From the NCBI RefSeq assembly GCF_003234445.2, contig NZ_CP126269.1:2976001-3040000 (forward strand): 64,000 nucleotides of DNA, read 5' to 3'. The notes beneath the pieces were generated by a model. That model saw only the letters and a program-made list of their open reading frames with translations, searched no databases and was not told where the DNA came from. Below are positions 1 to 7,887 of the stretch, piece after piece. The DNA comes from Curtobacterium sp. MCLR17_036. GTDB taxonomy: Bacteria; Actinomycetota; Actinomycetes; Actinomycetales; Microbacteriaceae. Made by a program: the position numbers and the translations under genes. The number at the start of each line of letters is the position of its first letter. Position 1 is the stretch's first letter.

Positions 1-120
1 CGCACCGCCGCACCGCCGCACCGCCGCCCGCCGCCCGCGCCGCACTGCAGACCGCCCCACCGCACCGCCGCACCGCACCGCCGACCGCGCCGCCCACCGC
101 CCGCCGCCCTGCCCCCCCCC
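1..120. repeat. low-complexity C/G tract
   Basis: Degenerate tandem cgcaccgcc-type units with cccgccg blocks and a run of nine or more C around 113-121. No open frame here has a recognisable product. The stretch up to 250 holds only the leader of the first gene. Confidence 0.6.
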
Positions 121-250
121 GCGCGACGGAGCAGGCGGAGCAGACGCCGCACCGATCCCCGCCACTCGTGGGAGGCGTCGGGCACACCCCGCGCAATAGC
201 GTCGGACGCACCGACGACGACCGTCGCGGACAGTGCCACGAAGGGACGAC

Positions 251-1132
251 ATGCTCACCATCGACGGGGTGACCAAGCAGTTCGGCGACCGCCGGGTGCT
301 CGACGACGTCGGGTTCACGGTCGGCAGCGGCCGGCTCACCGGGTTCGTCGGCGGCAACGGCGCCGGCAAGACGACCACCATGCGGATCATGCTCGGGGTG
401 CTCCGGGCCGACGCCGGCACGGTGTCGATCGACGGCACCGAGGTCCGACCGGCGGACCGGCGCCGCTTCGGCTACATGCCCGAGGAACGCGGCCTGTACC
501 CGAAGATGCCGGTGGCCGAGCAGGTCGCGTACATGGCCCGGCTGCACGGGGTCGACAAGCGCACGGCGACCTCGCGGACGAGTGGCCTGCTCGAACGCCT
601 CGAACTGACGGCGCACGCCACCGACCCCGTCGAGAAGCTGTCGCTCGGCAACCAGCAGCGCGTGCAGATCGCGGCCGCGCTGGCACACGACCCCGAGGTG
701 CTCGTGCTCGACGAGCCGTTCTCCGGCCTCGACCCGATGGCCGTCGACACGGTGCTCGGCGTGCTGCGCGAGACCGCGGCGCGCGGGGTCCCGGTCCTGT
801 TCTCGAGCCACCAGCTCGACGTGGTCGAGCGGCTCTGCGACGACGTCGTCGTGATCGCCGGCGGCACCATCCGCGCCGCCGGGCCGCAGGAGGAACTCCG
901 CAAGCAGGCCGGTCCGGCCGCCTGGGAGCTGCTGGTCGACGGCGACGTCGCCTGGCTCCGGGAAGAGCCGGGGGTCGGCGTCCGCGAGTTCGACGGCGGG
1001 TACGCGGTCTTCGAGGCCGACGCCGCCACCGCCCAGCGCGTCCTGCAGCGTGCCGTGCAGCACGGCACCGTCGGGTCGTTCGCGCCGCGGGTGCCGCGGC
1101 TCAGCGAGGTCTTCCGGGAGGTCGTCCGATGA
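251..1132 (+). CDS. ABC exporter ATPase, NatA-like
   Basis: ATP-binding subunit (293 aa) of an ABC-2 type exporter; it hydrolyses ATP at the inner membrane face for the permease encoded next. Visible motifs are Walker A GGNGAGKTT (about residues 34-42), Q-loop region PEERGLYPKM, an LSLGNQQ signature as in NatA-type ATPases, Walker B VLVLDEPFSGLDP and the switch His in SSHQLD. The C-terminal 80 residues form the accessory domain usual in this subfamily. ATG 251 is chosen over GTG 233 because GAAGGGA lies at the right distance before it. The stop overlaps the next start (ATGA), so the two are translationally coupled. Substrate unknown; NatAB export sodium and relatives export drugs or peptides. 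Confidence 0.93.
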   Translation: MLTIDGVTKQFGDRRVLDDVGFTVGSGRLTGFVGGNGAGKTTTMRIMLGVLRADAGTVSIDGTEVRPADRRRFGYMPEERGLYPKMPVAEQVAYMARLHGVDKRTATSRTSGLLERLELTAHATDPVEKLSLGNQQRVQIAAALAHDPEVLVLDEPFSGLDPMAVDTVLGVLRETAARGVPVLFSSHQLDVVERLCDDVVVIAGGTIRAAGPQEELRKQAGPAAWELLVDGDVAWLREEPGVGVREFDGGYAVFEADAATAQRVLQRAVQHGTVGSFAPRVPRLSEVFREVVR

Positions 1133-2205
1133 ACAGCTCCTTCGTGCAGGCCGTGCGCCTCGTCGCCGGACGCGAGATCCAGGCACGCATCCGCAGCAAG
1201 GCCTTCGTGGTGTCGGCGCTCATCCTCATCGGCATGGTCGTGGCCTCGATCGTCGTCGGCGGGATCGTGGGCAAGGCCACCGCCGACGACACGACCCCGG
1301 TTGCCGTCGTGGACGGTGTCTCGCTGCCCTCGACGAGCGGGCTCGACGTCACCGACGCGGCCTCCGTCGACGCGGCCGAACGACTCGTGCGGGACGGCGA
1401 CGTCGACGCGGCGATCGTGCCGTCCGACGACCCGCTCGGCTACACGGTCGTCGGACTCGACGACGCACCGTCCGAGGTCGTCTCGGCGCTGAGCGTCTCG
1501 CCGCGGATCGAGCTGCTCGACCCGGACGCCCTGCCCGGCGGTCTGGTCTACCTCATCGCCATCGCGTTCGGTGTCGTGTACTTCGCCTCGGCAGTGACGT
1601 TCGGCCAGTCGATCGCGCAGAGCGTCGTCGAGGAGAAGTCGACACGGGTGGTCGAGATCCTCATGTCCGCGATCCCGGCCAGGGCGCTGCTCGCGGGCAA
1701 GGTGCTCGGCAACAGCCTCATGGCGTTCGCCCAGATCGTCGCGGTGGCCGTCGCCGCGATCGTCGCACTGGCCCTGACCGGACAGGACAACGTGTTCGCG
1801 ATGCTCGGCCCGAGCATCCTGTGGTTCGTCGGGTTCTTCGCCGTCGGGTTCGTGCTCATCGCGTCGCTGTTCGCTGCGGCCGCGGTGCTCGTCTCCCGCC
1901 AGGAGGACGTCGGCAGCGTCACCACCCCGGTGATGATGCTCGTGATGATCCCGTACTTCCTCATCATCGTCGCGTACGACAACCCGCTCGTGCTCGGGAT
2001 CATGTCGTACGTGCCCTTCAGCGCCGCGATCGGGATGCCGATGCGGATCTTCCTCGGCTCGGCCGCGTGGTGGGAGCCGGTCCTGGCGCTCCTGGTCGTC
2101 GTCGCGTCGGTCGTCGTCGTGGTCGCCGTCGGCGCCCGGGTCTACGAGAACGCGCTGCTGCGCACCGGCAGCCGCGTGAAGCTGTCGGAGGCGCTGCGCG
2201 GCTGA
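1129..2205 (+). CDS. ABC-2 permease, NatB-like
   Basis: Membrane subunit (358 aa) paired with the upstream ATPase. One TM helix follows the N-terminus (about residues 22-47), then an extracytoplasmic domain of roughly 100 residues rich in Asp/Val, then five or six TM helices in the C-terminal two thirds, the layout of NatB/YhaP ABC-2 permeases. The loop EEKSTRVVEILMSA is typical of the family. The start overlaps the ATPase stop by four bases. A long hairpin follows at once, so this is probably a two-gene operon. Substrate not predictable. Confidence 0.9.
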   Translation: MNSSFVQAVRLVAGREIQARIRSKAFVVSALILIGMVVASIVVGGIVGKATADDTTPVAVVDGVSLPSTSGLDVTDAASVDAAERLVRDGDVDAAIVPSDDPLGYTVVGLDDAPSEVVSALSVSPRIELLDPDALPGGLVYLIAIAFGVVYFASAVTFGQSIAQSVVEEKSTRVVEILMSAIPARALLAGKVLGNSLMAFAQIVAVAVAAIVALALTGQDNVFAMLGPSILWFVGFFAVGFVLIASLFAAAAVLVSRQEDVGSVTTPVMMLVMIPYFLIIVAYDNPLVLGIMSYVPFSAAIGMPMRIFLGSAAWWEPVLALLVVVASVVVVVAVGARVYENALLRTGSRVKLSEALRG

Positions 2206-2211
2206 CGGACA

Positions 2212-2259
2212 GGAGGCCCGGATCACGTGAGCAGGTCGGCTCACGTGATCCGGGCCTCC
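2212..2259. terminator. bidirectional hairpin terminator
   Basis: Perfect inverted repeat: arms 2212-2232 and 2239-2259 (21 bp each), loop of six bases. It lies between two convergent genes, seven bases after the permease stop and 35 bases beyond the YeiH stop, so it probably serves both. There is no T-run, as is common in high-GC actinobacteria. The core GGAGGCCCGG resembles the hairpin family seen elsewhere in the window. Confidence 0.8.
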
Positions 2260-2293
2260 CGTCGCGGCGGCGGCCCGTCCGGACCGGACCAGC

Positions 2294-3325
2294 TCAGAGC
2301 AGGCCGAAGGCGGCCTGCATCCCCAGGCTCGTGCCCGCGACCAGGACCCAGAGCGCGATGCCGAGCACCATCGGTCGGAAACCCGCTCGCCGCAGGGCCG
2401 CGAAGTCCGTCGAGCAGCCGATCGCGGCGAGCGCCACCGTGATGAGGAACGACGCGACCGTCGCGAACCCCGGCGCCGCCGCCTCGGGCAGGACCCCGAC
2501 GGTCCGGAGCAGCACCACCACGAGGAACCCGACGAGGAACCACGGCACCAACCGGAGCACGCGGAACCCGCGAGCCGGCCCCGGGGCGGGGGCGGGCTGC
2601 TCGTGTGCGGCGCGGCGGGCCTCCAGTCCGGCCAGCCCGATGACGATCGGGATGATCATGAGCGTGCGCACCAGCTTCACGACGACCGCGGTGTCGGTCG
2701 CCTGGCGGCCGTAGACGGTCGCGGTGGCGACGACCGACGACGTGTCGTTGACGGCGGTGCCGGCGAAGACGCCGAAGGCGTGCTGGCTCAGTCCGAGCGC
2801 GTGCCCGAGCAGCGGGAACGCGAAGACCGCCGCGATGTTGCAGAGGAAGATCGTCGACATGGCGTAGGCGACGTCGGCGCTGACGGCACCGATGACGGGG
2901 GTGACGGCGGCGATCGCCGACGCACCGCAGATGCCCGTGCCGACGCCGATCAGGGTCCGGAGGGCGCTCGACACCCGCAGCGCCCTGCCGATCCCCCACG
3001 CCGCGACCAGGCAGACGACGAGCGTCGCGAGCATCACCGGCAGGGTCTCGCCGCCGATGCGCAGGACCTCGCCGATCGACAGCTGCGCGCCGAGCAGCAC
3101 GACCGCGGCCTGCAGCACACGGCTCGACGAGAACTTCACGCCGGGTGCCAGAGCGGCGAGCGTGCCACCGGTGCGACGGCGGACGAGCCAACCGACCACG
3201 GCACCGATGACCACGGCGGGGACGGGACCGCCGACGACGGGGACTCCGCGACCGATCAGGGTGGCGACGATGCCGATCGCGACGGCGAGGACGACACCGG
3301 GGGCGGCGGTGCGGGCGGACTGCAT
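2294..3325 (-). CDS. YeiH-family (UPF0324) putative sulfate/organic anion exporter
   Basis: Integral membrane protein of 343 aa with about ten TM segments. It carries the family's conserved stretches GVKFSSSRVLQAAVVLLGAQ, IGVGTGICGASAIAAVTPVI and GTAVNDTSSVVATATVYG. UPF0324/YeiH proteins are annotated as sulfate exporters, but the substrate is poorly established. Monocistronic; its 3' end faces the shared hairpin. No transport or sulfur gene is adjacent, so the physiological role stays open. Start at ATG 3325. Confidence 0.88.
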   Translation of the reverse strand: MQSARTAAPGVVLAVAIGIVATLIGRGVPVVGGPVPAVVIGAVVGWLVRRRTGGTLAALAPGVKFSSSRVLQAAVVLLGAQLSIGEVLRIGGETLPVMLATLVVCLVAAWGIGRALRVSSALRTLIGVGTGICGASAIAAVTPVIGAVSADVAYAMSTIFLCNIAAVFAFPLLGHALGLSQHAFGVFAGTAVNDTSSVVATATVYGRQATDTAVVVKLVRTLMIIPIVIGLAGLEARRAAHEQPAPAPGPARGFRVLRLVPWFLVGFLVVVLLRTVGVLPEAAAPGFATVASFLITVALAAIGCSTDFAALRRAGFRPMVLGIALWVLVAGTSLGMQAAFGLL

Positions 3326-3382
3326 GCGTCCAGCATCTCGCGCCTACGGACGCCCCGCTGCGCCGACGGGCAGGATGGGTCT

Positions 3383-4066
3383 GTGCAGTACGCGGGGGAA
3401 CGGTGGGTGCAGCGGCTCCGCGACGGGGTGCCACCGAAGCGGTGGCCGTTCCTGGTCGGGCTGGTCGTCGTCACGCTGGTCGGTGCCGTCGGCCTGTGGC
3501 TGACCGTCGTGCACCTCGACGACATCGCGCAGTCGGACGCCCGACGACCGTGGTCCGGGCCGCTGCTGGCCGTGTTCCTGTTCGCGTTCGGGCCGGTCGC
3601 CGCTGTGCTCTCGTGGCTGCGCGGACGGCGCGACCGACGGGTCCTGGCCCGGATCCGCGTCCACGGCACGACGCCGGCGTTCCACCTGCCCGTGCTGCAG
3701 TCCGGACTGCACGCCCTCGACGACTTCCCGGAGCCCCGACCGGAGATGTGGACCGTCGACCGTGTGGGTCTGCACGCGTGGTCCGCCGAGCGGGACGACC
3801 CGGTCTTCGACCTGGCGTGGGGCGACGTCGCATCGATCGACCTCGCGTCGCAGGACGTCCGTGGGCAGCGGACCGACGTCGGGATCTGGATCGTCACCAC
3901 GGACGTCGGCCGGTTCACCCTGCAGCCGCGACCCACGATCGGACGGCCGTTCGGTGCGAGCGCGACGAAGCTCCACATCACGATGGAGGTGCTCCGGTCG
4001 CTGCAGCGCGAGCTCGGGTCGGGACGCGGCGCCGACCGCCCGGGTTCGAGGTCGTCGGAGCGATGA
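3383..4066 (+). CDS. two-TM protein, first of a tandem paralogous pair
   Basis: 227 aa from GTG 3383. N-terminal motif ERWVQRLRDG, two TM helices (about residues 22-45 and 57-77), a short basic RGRRDRR loop, then a soluble C-terminal domain beginning HLPVLQSGLHALDDF. That domain is beta-rich in appearance and could be PH-like (inference). The next gene encodes a paralogue with the same layout; matched blocks are HLPVL.SGL, PRP.(M/I)WTVD, LHAW, RGQR, GIWI.TTD and VLRSLQRELGS. Start codon of the next gene overlaps the stop (ATGA). Function unknown. Confidence 0.75.
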   Translation: MQYAGERWVQRLRDGVPPKRWPFLVGLVVVTLVGAVGLWLTVVHLDDIAQSDARRPWSGPLLAVFLFAFGPVAAVLSWLRGRRDRRVLARIRVHGTTPAFHLPVLQSGLHALDDFPEPRPEMWTVDRVGLHAWSAERDDPVFDLAWGDVASIDLASQDVRGQRTDVGIWIVTTDVGRFTLQPRPTIGRPFGASATKLHITMEVLRSLQRELGSGRGADRPGSRSSER

Positions 4067-4728
4067 CGACGACGGACGAACCGTGGGTGCAGCGGCTGCG
4101 CGACGGGACCGTGCCGCGACGGGGCCCGGTGCTGCTGGCGGCGGTGGTCACCATGGCGGTGGGCGTCACCGCATCCGTCGCCGAGTTCGCGTTCCCCGAC
4201 TTCCTGAGGAGCATCGACACCGGCAGGATGCAGACGACGCTCTTCCTCGTCCCGCTGCTGGTCGCCGCGTCCGGGATCGTGCTGGCCGTGTCGACGCTGT
4301 CGTCCGGCCGGTCCGACCGGCGCACGCTGGCGCGCATCCGGGCGGGCAGGGCTCAGCGGTTCCACCTGCCCGTGCTGGCGTCGGGGCTGCGGACCACCGA
4401 CGACCTCGCCGGACCCCGACCCGCGATCTGGACCGTCGACGAGTTCGGCCTGCACGCGTGGGCGCCGTCGCGGGACACCCCGGTCCTCGACCTGCCGTGG
4501 GCACGCGTCCGGCGGTTCGCCGTCGCGACGAAGGCCGACCGCGGGCAGCGCGTCGCCTTCGGGATCTGGATCACGACGACCGACGGCGCGGACGTCGTCG
4601 TGCAGCCGCGCACCGCGCTCGGCAGGGGGTCCGAGGCCGGTGCGGGGAAGCTCGACACCCTCGTGCGGGTCCTGCGGTCGCTGCAGCGCGAGCTCGGGTC
4701 GGACCGCGGTGCGGCCGACCGTCACTGA
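4063..4728 (+). CDS. two-TM protein, second of a tandem paralogous pair
   Basis: 221 aa; clear paralogue of the preceding gene, with start EPWVQRLRDG, two TM helices (about residues 19-42 and 57-77), the same basic linker (SGRSDRR) and a C-terminal domain ending VLRSLQRELGSDRG. It starts inside the upstream stop (ATGA), so the pair is a translationally coupled local duplication and may form a hetero-oligomer (inference). The 3' end overlaps the convergent lipoprotein gene by seven bases. Function unknown. Confidence 0.75.
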   Translation: MTTTDEPWVQRLRDGTVPRRGPVLLAAVVTMAVGVTASVAEFAFPDFLRSIDTGRMQTTLFLVPLLVAASGIVLAVSTLSSGRSDRRTLARIRAGRAQRFHLPVLASGLRTTDDLAGPRPAIWTVDEFGLHAWAPSRDTPVLDLPWARVRRFAVATKADRGQRVAFGIWITTTDGADVVVQPRTALGRGSEAGAGKLDTLVRVLRSLQRELGSDRGAADRH

Positions 4729-5357
4729 ACCGGCGGGGTGTCGCCCGTCATGTCCACGCGGCCGGTGTCCGCGTTCCAGGTGAAGGTCGCGGTGGTGCGG
4801 CCGGACGGCGACGCGTTCGGCTCGCCGGCCTTCGGGTAGCGGTACGTCACGACGATCGTCTCGTCGCTGCGGCGCTCGACGGCCGGTTCGAAGGCGTACT
4901 GCTCCGCCGTCGCGGTGCCGAGGTACCGGCCCTGGTGGAAGAGCAGGATCGCGTACGGCGACCCGGCGGTGCCGCCCCGGAGGGTCACCACGGCCCAGGA
5001 CAGCGCGGCGCAGGCGTCGTACCCGGCGGTGTCGGCGTTCGCACCGTCCCACCGGAACCCGTCCAGCCCGGCGGGCAGCGGGAGCGAGGCGACGGCGTCC
5101 GACACGGCCGCCGCACCGTCGGCGGGGCCGCACGTCGGGGTCGGGGTCGTCGCCGGGCTGTCCGTCGGCGTCGGGGTCGACGCCGGGGTCGACGCCGGGG
5201 TCGACGGGTCGTCGGTCGGTGCGGCGGTCACGGTCTCGGTCACGGTCGGGGTGGCCGCGTCGCCGCCGTCTCCCCCGCCCTCGCCGCCGGAGCAGCCGGT
5301 GAGCAGGGCGACCAGCACGGCACCGGTCAGGATCACGGACGTCCTCGAGGTCAGCAC
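4722..5357 (-). CDS. LppP/LprE-like secreted lipoprotein
   Basis: 211 aa from GTG 5357. A lipoprotein signal runs to the lipobox LLTGC (Cys22), followed by a low-complexity Thr/Pro/Ser linker (about residues 35-72, with repeated TPAS units) and a compact C-terminal domain containing HQGRYLGTATAEQYAF. The HQGRYLGTAT block and overall size resemble actinobacterial LppP/LprE lipoproteins of unknown function. Expected on the outer face of the membrane. The GGAGGG before the start is rather close, so the exact start is uncertain. Confidence 0.72.
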   Translation of the reverse strand: MLTSRTSVILTGAVLVALLTGCSGGEGGGDGGDAATPTVTETVTAAPTDDPSTPASTPASTPTPTDSPATTPTPTCGPADGAAAVSDAVASLPLPAGLDGFRWDGANADTAGYDACAALSWAVVTLRGGTAGSPYAILLFHQGRYLGTATAEQYAFEPAVERRSDETIVVTYRYPKAGEPNASPSGRTTATFTWNADTGRVDMTGDTPPVQ

Positions 5358-5416
5358 CCCTCCCACGGTGCCAGGGACCACCCTCCGGTGCCCGGACGTG
5401 CTGCCACACTGGTGGT

Positions 5417-6241
5417 GTGCGGGGGATGCAGCCGGGGACGATCGTGGCCGAGGACGACCGGGTCGACGGGCCGCACGGGCCGGTGCCGGTCCGCCGGTAC
5501 CACCCGGACCTTGCCCGCGCCGTCGACGGCCCGACTCTGGTCTGGCTGCACGGCGGTGGCTTCTTCCGGGGCGACCTCGACCTGCCCGAGTCCGACGCCG
5601 TCGCACGCGACCTCGCGGCACGCGGGACACCCGTCGTGACCGTCGACTACCGGCTCGGGCCGCTGCCCGGGCTGCCCTGGGTCGGCCGGGGTGGGCCCCG
5701 TGGCCGCCGGCGCGCGCCGCACGCCCGCGACGAGGTCGCCGCCGTGCTCCGCAGCCTGCACGACGAGTCGCCGTCGGGACTCGTGCTCGGCGGCGCGAGT
5801 GCCGGGGCGTGCCTCGCGGCGGCGACGGTGGCGGACGCTCCCGCGCTGGTCGGCGTCGTGCTCGCCTACGGGTTCTTCCACCCGACGATCCCCCGTGACC
5901 CCGCCGTGCAGCGACTCGTCCGCGGGCACCGCCGCGTCACGCACGCTCCGTTCCTGCTCGACCTGAGCAGCCGGGCGTACGCGGGTCCCGGAGCGGGGTC
6001 CACGTTCCCGGCACCCGGACACCTCGACGCCTTCCCGCGCACGCTGTTCGTCGACGCCGAGCGGGACGTCATGCGGACCTCCGGCGAGCGCTTCGCGACG
6101 GACCTCGCTGCAGCGGGTGTGGACGTCGAACGACACGTCGTCCCCGGCAGTCGGCACGCGTTCCTGAACCGGCCGGGCACCCCCGACTCGGTCGCCGCGC
6201 TCGACCTGGTGGCGGCGTGGCTCGGCCGGTCCGTCCGCTGA
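5417..6241 (+). CDS. alpha/beta hydrolase, HSL-type esterase
   Basis: 274 aa cytosolic esterase/lipase of the hormone-sensitive-lipase group. Oxyanion-hole motif HGGG (residues 45-48), nucleophile elbow GASAG (126-130, Ser128), acid Asp in FVDAERDVM and His in PGSRHAF make a full catalytic set. An Arg-rich insert (about 91-103) in the cap region is unusual. Start is GTG 5417 or ATG 5426; a CACACT hexamer six bases before the GTG fits a leaderless transcript only weakly. Substrate unknown; likely a small carboxyl ester. Confidence 0.85.
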   Translation: MRGMQPGTIVAEDDRVDGPHGPVPVRRYHPDLARAVDGPTLVWLHGGGFFRGDLDLPESDAVARDLAARGTPVVTVDYRLGPLPGLPWVGRGGPRGRRRAPHARDEVAAVLRSLHDESPSGLVLGGASAGACLAAATVADAPALVGVVLAYGFFHPTIPRDPAVQRLVRGHRRVTHAPFLLDLSSRAYAGPGAGSTFPAPGHLDAFPRTLFVDAERDVMRTSGERFATDLAAAGVDVERHVVPGSRHAFLNRPGTPDSVAALDLVAAWLGRSVR

Positions 6242-6369
6242 GCGCTGCAAGGGTGCGAACGGCGGACATCGGGCGGACGGCTCGGCCGCCCCGGACGTAC
6301 CCTGGGACCGGAAGCGACGGCGGTTCCGAATCCCCAGCGCCGCGCTCCCTGCCGTGACGCTCAACCATC

Positions 6370-6750
6370 GTGACGAAGAGTTCCCCCGTGACCGAACACC
6401 TCATCGAGTACGTCGCCCGTGACCGAACGGGCATCACCGCCGTCGTGACGACCACCGGCGTCATCGACGTCGACGTCGTGATCGAGAACATCCGGTCCGG
6501 GCACTCGGGGTACTTCGTGGCGGCCGACTCGTGGAAGCGCGCCCCGGTCCGGAGCATGTCCTTCATCGGCGGGACGTACCTGTTCGCGAACTGGGACGGC
6601 TCGAAGCGGAACATGCTGCACGACCTGGCGTTCCGCACGCCGACCCGGGCCGTCCAGACCCCGCCCGCCCGCGAGTCCTGGTTCGCGCGGCTCGTCGCGG
6701 CGCTGTCCGGGCGCCGGGCGTTGCCCGACGGACGGCACCTGCAGCACTGA
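6370..6750 (+). CDS. small protein, possibly DUF3892
   Basis: 126 aa from GTG 6370; GTG 6388 is an alternative. Residues 30-90 contain IENIRSGHSGYFVA...VRSMSFIGGTYLFANWDGSKRNML, which resembles the DUF3892 pattern (glycine-containing loop, aromatic-Leu-x-(T/A)-x-(P/W)-Asp and a downstream Asn-x-Leu) but the match is by eye only. No TM segment or signal peptide. A TACCCT hexamer at 6298-6303 may be the -10 of a short-leader transcript. Function unknown. Confidence 0.6.
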   Translation: MTKSSPVTEHLIEYVARDRTGITAVVTTTGVIDVDVVIENIRSGHSGYFVAADSWKRAPVRSMSFIGGTYLFANWDGSKRNMLHDLAFRTPTRAVQTPPARESWFARLVAALSGRRALPDGRHLQH

Positions 6751-6774
6751 CCGGGCCGCGGGCCGGGCCCGACC

Positions 6775-6940
6775 GGTCCGTGCGGTCGGCACGCGGCATC
6801 GGGCTGCGCGGGCCGTGCGGTCGGCACGCGCCGTCGGGCTCCGCAACCCGCGCGGTCGGCCCGCGCGGTCGGGCTGCTCGGCCAGCGCGGTCGGGCTGCT
6901 CGGCCAGCGCGGTCGGGCTGCGCGGTCCCCGCGGTCGGCT
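6775..6940. repeat. 22-bp tandem repeat, intergenic
   Basis: Three successive copies of GCGCGGTCGGGCTGCTCGGC(CA) start at 6863, 6885 and 6907 (period 22), preceded by degenerate versions of the same gcggtcggc word from about 6780. It lies just beyond the stop of the ketoacyl synthase gene and after the DUF3892-like gene, so it is noncoding on both sides. No hairpin is obvious. Confidence 0.7.
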
Positions 6941-6945
6941 CGTGG

Positions 6946-7887
6946 TCAGAGCCGCAGTGCCAGCGCGTTCGCCGTGAGTCCCGCCGCGGTCCCGCACAGC
7001 AGCACCGTGTCGCCGGGGCCGAGACGACCGTCCTCCAGGCACTTCGCGAGCGTGTACGGCACCGAGGACGACACCATGTTGCCGTACTCGGCGACGGCGT
7101 CCACGTAGCTGTCCCGTGGGAACCCGATCCGCCGCATCGCGATGCCGAGCGCGCCGCTCGCCTGGTGCGGCACGACGAGGTCGACGTCGTCGAGGCCGAG
7201 CCCGGCGCGCTCGAAGAACCGGTCGAAGAACCCGGGCAGGACCTTGAGCATCCCCATGAGCGCCCGGCGTCCGTGCATGTCGAAGCGGTAGTCGGCGGGG
7301 TCGCCGTCGGCGTAGTCCTGGGCGGGGTACCGCGACAGGCCGCCCCGCAGCTCGGTGTCGTGCGCGTGTTCGGGCCAGGTCTGCTGCAGGCTCGACAGCA
7401 CGCCCTGCTCGCCGGTGCCCCGCTCGAGCACGACCGCGGCGGCCGCGTCCGAGAACAGCTCGTACGACTCGCGCTGCTCCGGGTCGAGGAACCGTGAGCC
7501 GACGTCCCCCGAGACGACCAGGATGCGCTCGTACTCGCCGTCGGCCAGGTACCGCGAGGCGATGTCGACGGCGGTGATGAAGCTCGTGCAGGTGGAGTTC
7601 ACGTCGAACGCCGCCGCGCGGGCGCCGGGCGCGACGCGTTCCATGACGAGCGACGCCGTGCACGGGATCGGCTGCACACCGGCCGCGCACGCCGCGATGA
7701 CGCAGTCGACGTCGTCGGGGGTCAGCCCGGCACGTCGGATGGCGTCCTCGGCGGCGGCCGACAGCATGTCCAGCTGCGAGACGTCGTCGGCGATCCGGTG
7801 ACGCGTGGCGGTGCCGGAACGGGACGTGAACGTCACGACCCCGTCCGGCAGGTACGTGCCCCAGCCGCTGATCCGGCAACTCCTCAT
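6946..7887 (-). CDS. beta-ketoacyl-ACP synthase III family protein
   Basis: Thiolase-fold condensing enzyme, 313 aa. The full KAS III triad is visible: Cys100 in NSTCTSF, His241 in VVPHQASG and Asn270 in EYGNMVSSS. Such enzymes join an acyl-CoA (or acyl-ACP) to a malonyl-thioester or to a second acyl-CoA. It is the last gene of a three-gene operon: its start overlaps the stop of the metallo-hydrolase gene. The dehydrogenase at the operon head looks like OleD, so an OleA-type head-to-head condensation is possible, but sequence style is FabH-like. No fatty-acid synthase genes are nearby, which argues against housekeeping FabH. Confidence 0.9.
   Translation of the reverse strand: MRSCRISGWGTYLPDGVVTFTSRSGTATRHRIADDVSQLDMLSAAAEDAIRRAGLTPDDVDCVIAACAAGVQPIPCTASLVMERVAPGARAAAFDVNSTCTSFITAVDIASRYLADGEYERILVVSGDVGSRFLDPEQRESYELFSDAAAAVVLERGTGEQGVLSSLQQTWPEHAHDTELRGGLSRYPAQDYADGDPADYRFDMHGRRALMGMLKVLPGFFDRFFERAGLGLDDVDLVVPHQASGALGIAMRRIGFPRDSYVDAVAEYGNMVSSSVPYTLAKCLEDGRLGPGDTVLLCGTAAGLTANALALRL

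Noticed and set aside
472..2244. 590-codon open frame on the minus strand across the ABC exporter genes
   Set aside because: Low-complexity Arg/Asp/His translation and no family resemblance; it is antisense to two genes with intact motifs.
6946..7887. Housekeeping fabH
   Set aside because: No fabD, acpP or fabF neighbours; coupled instead to an MBL hydrolase and an OleD-like dehydrogenase, so a specialised role is more likely.
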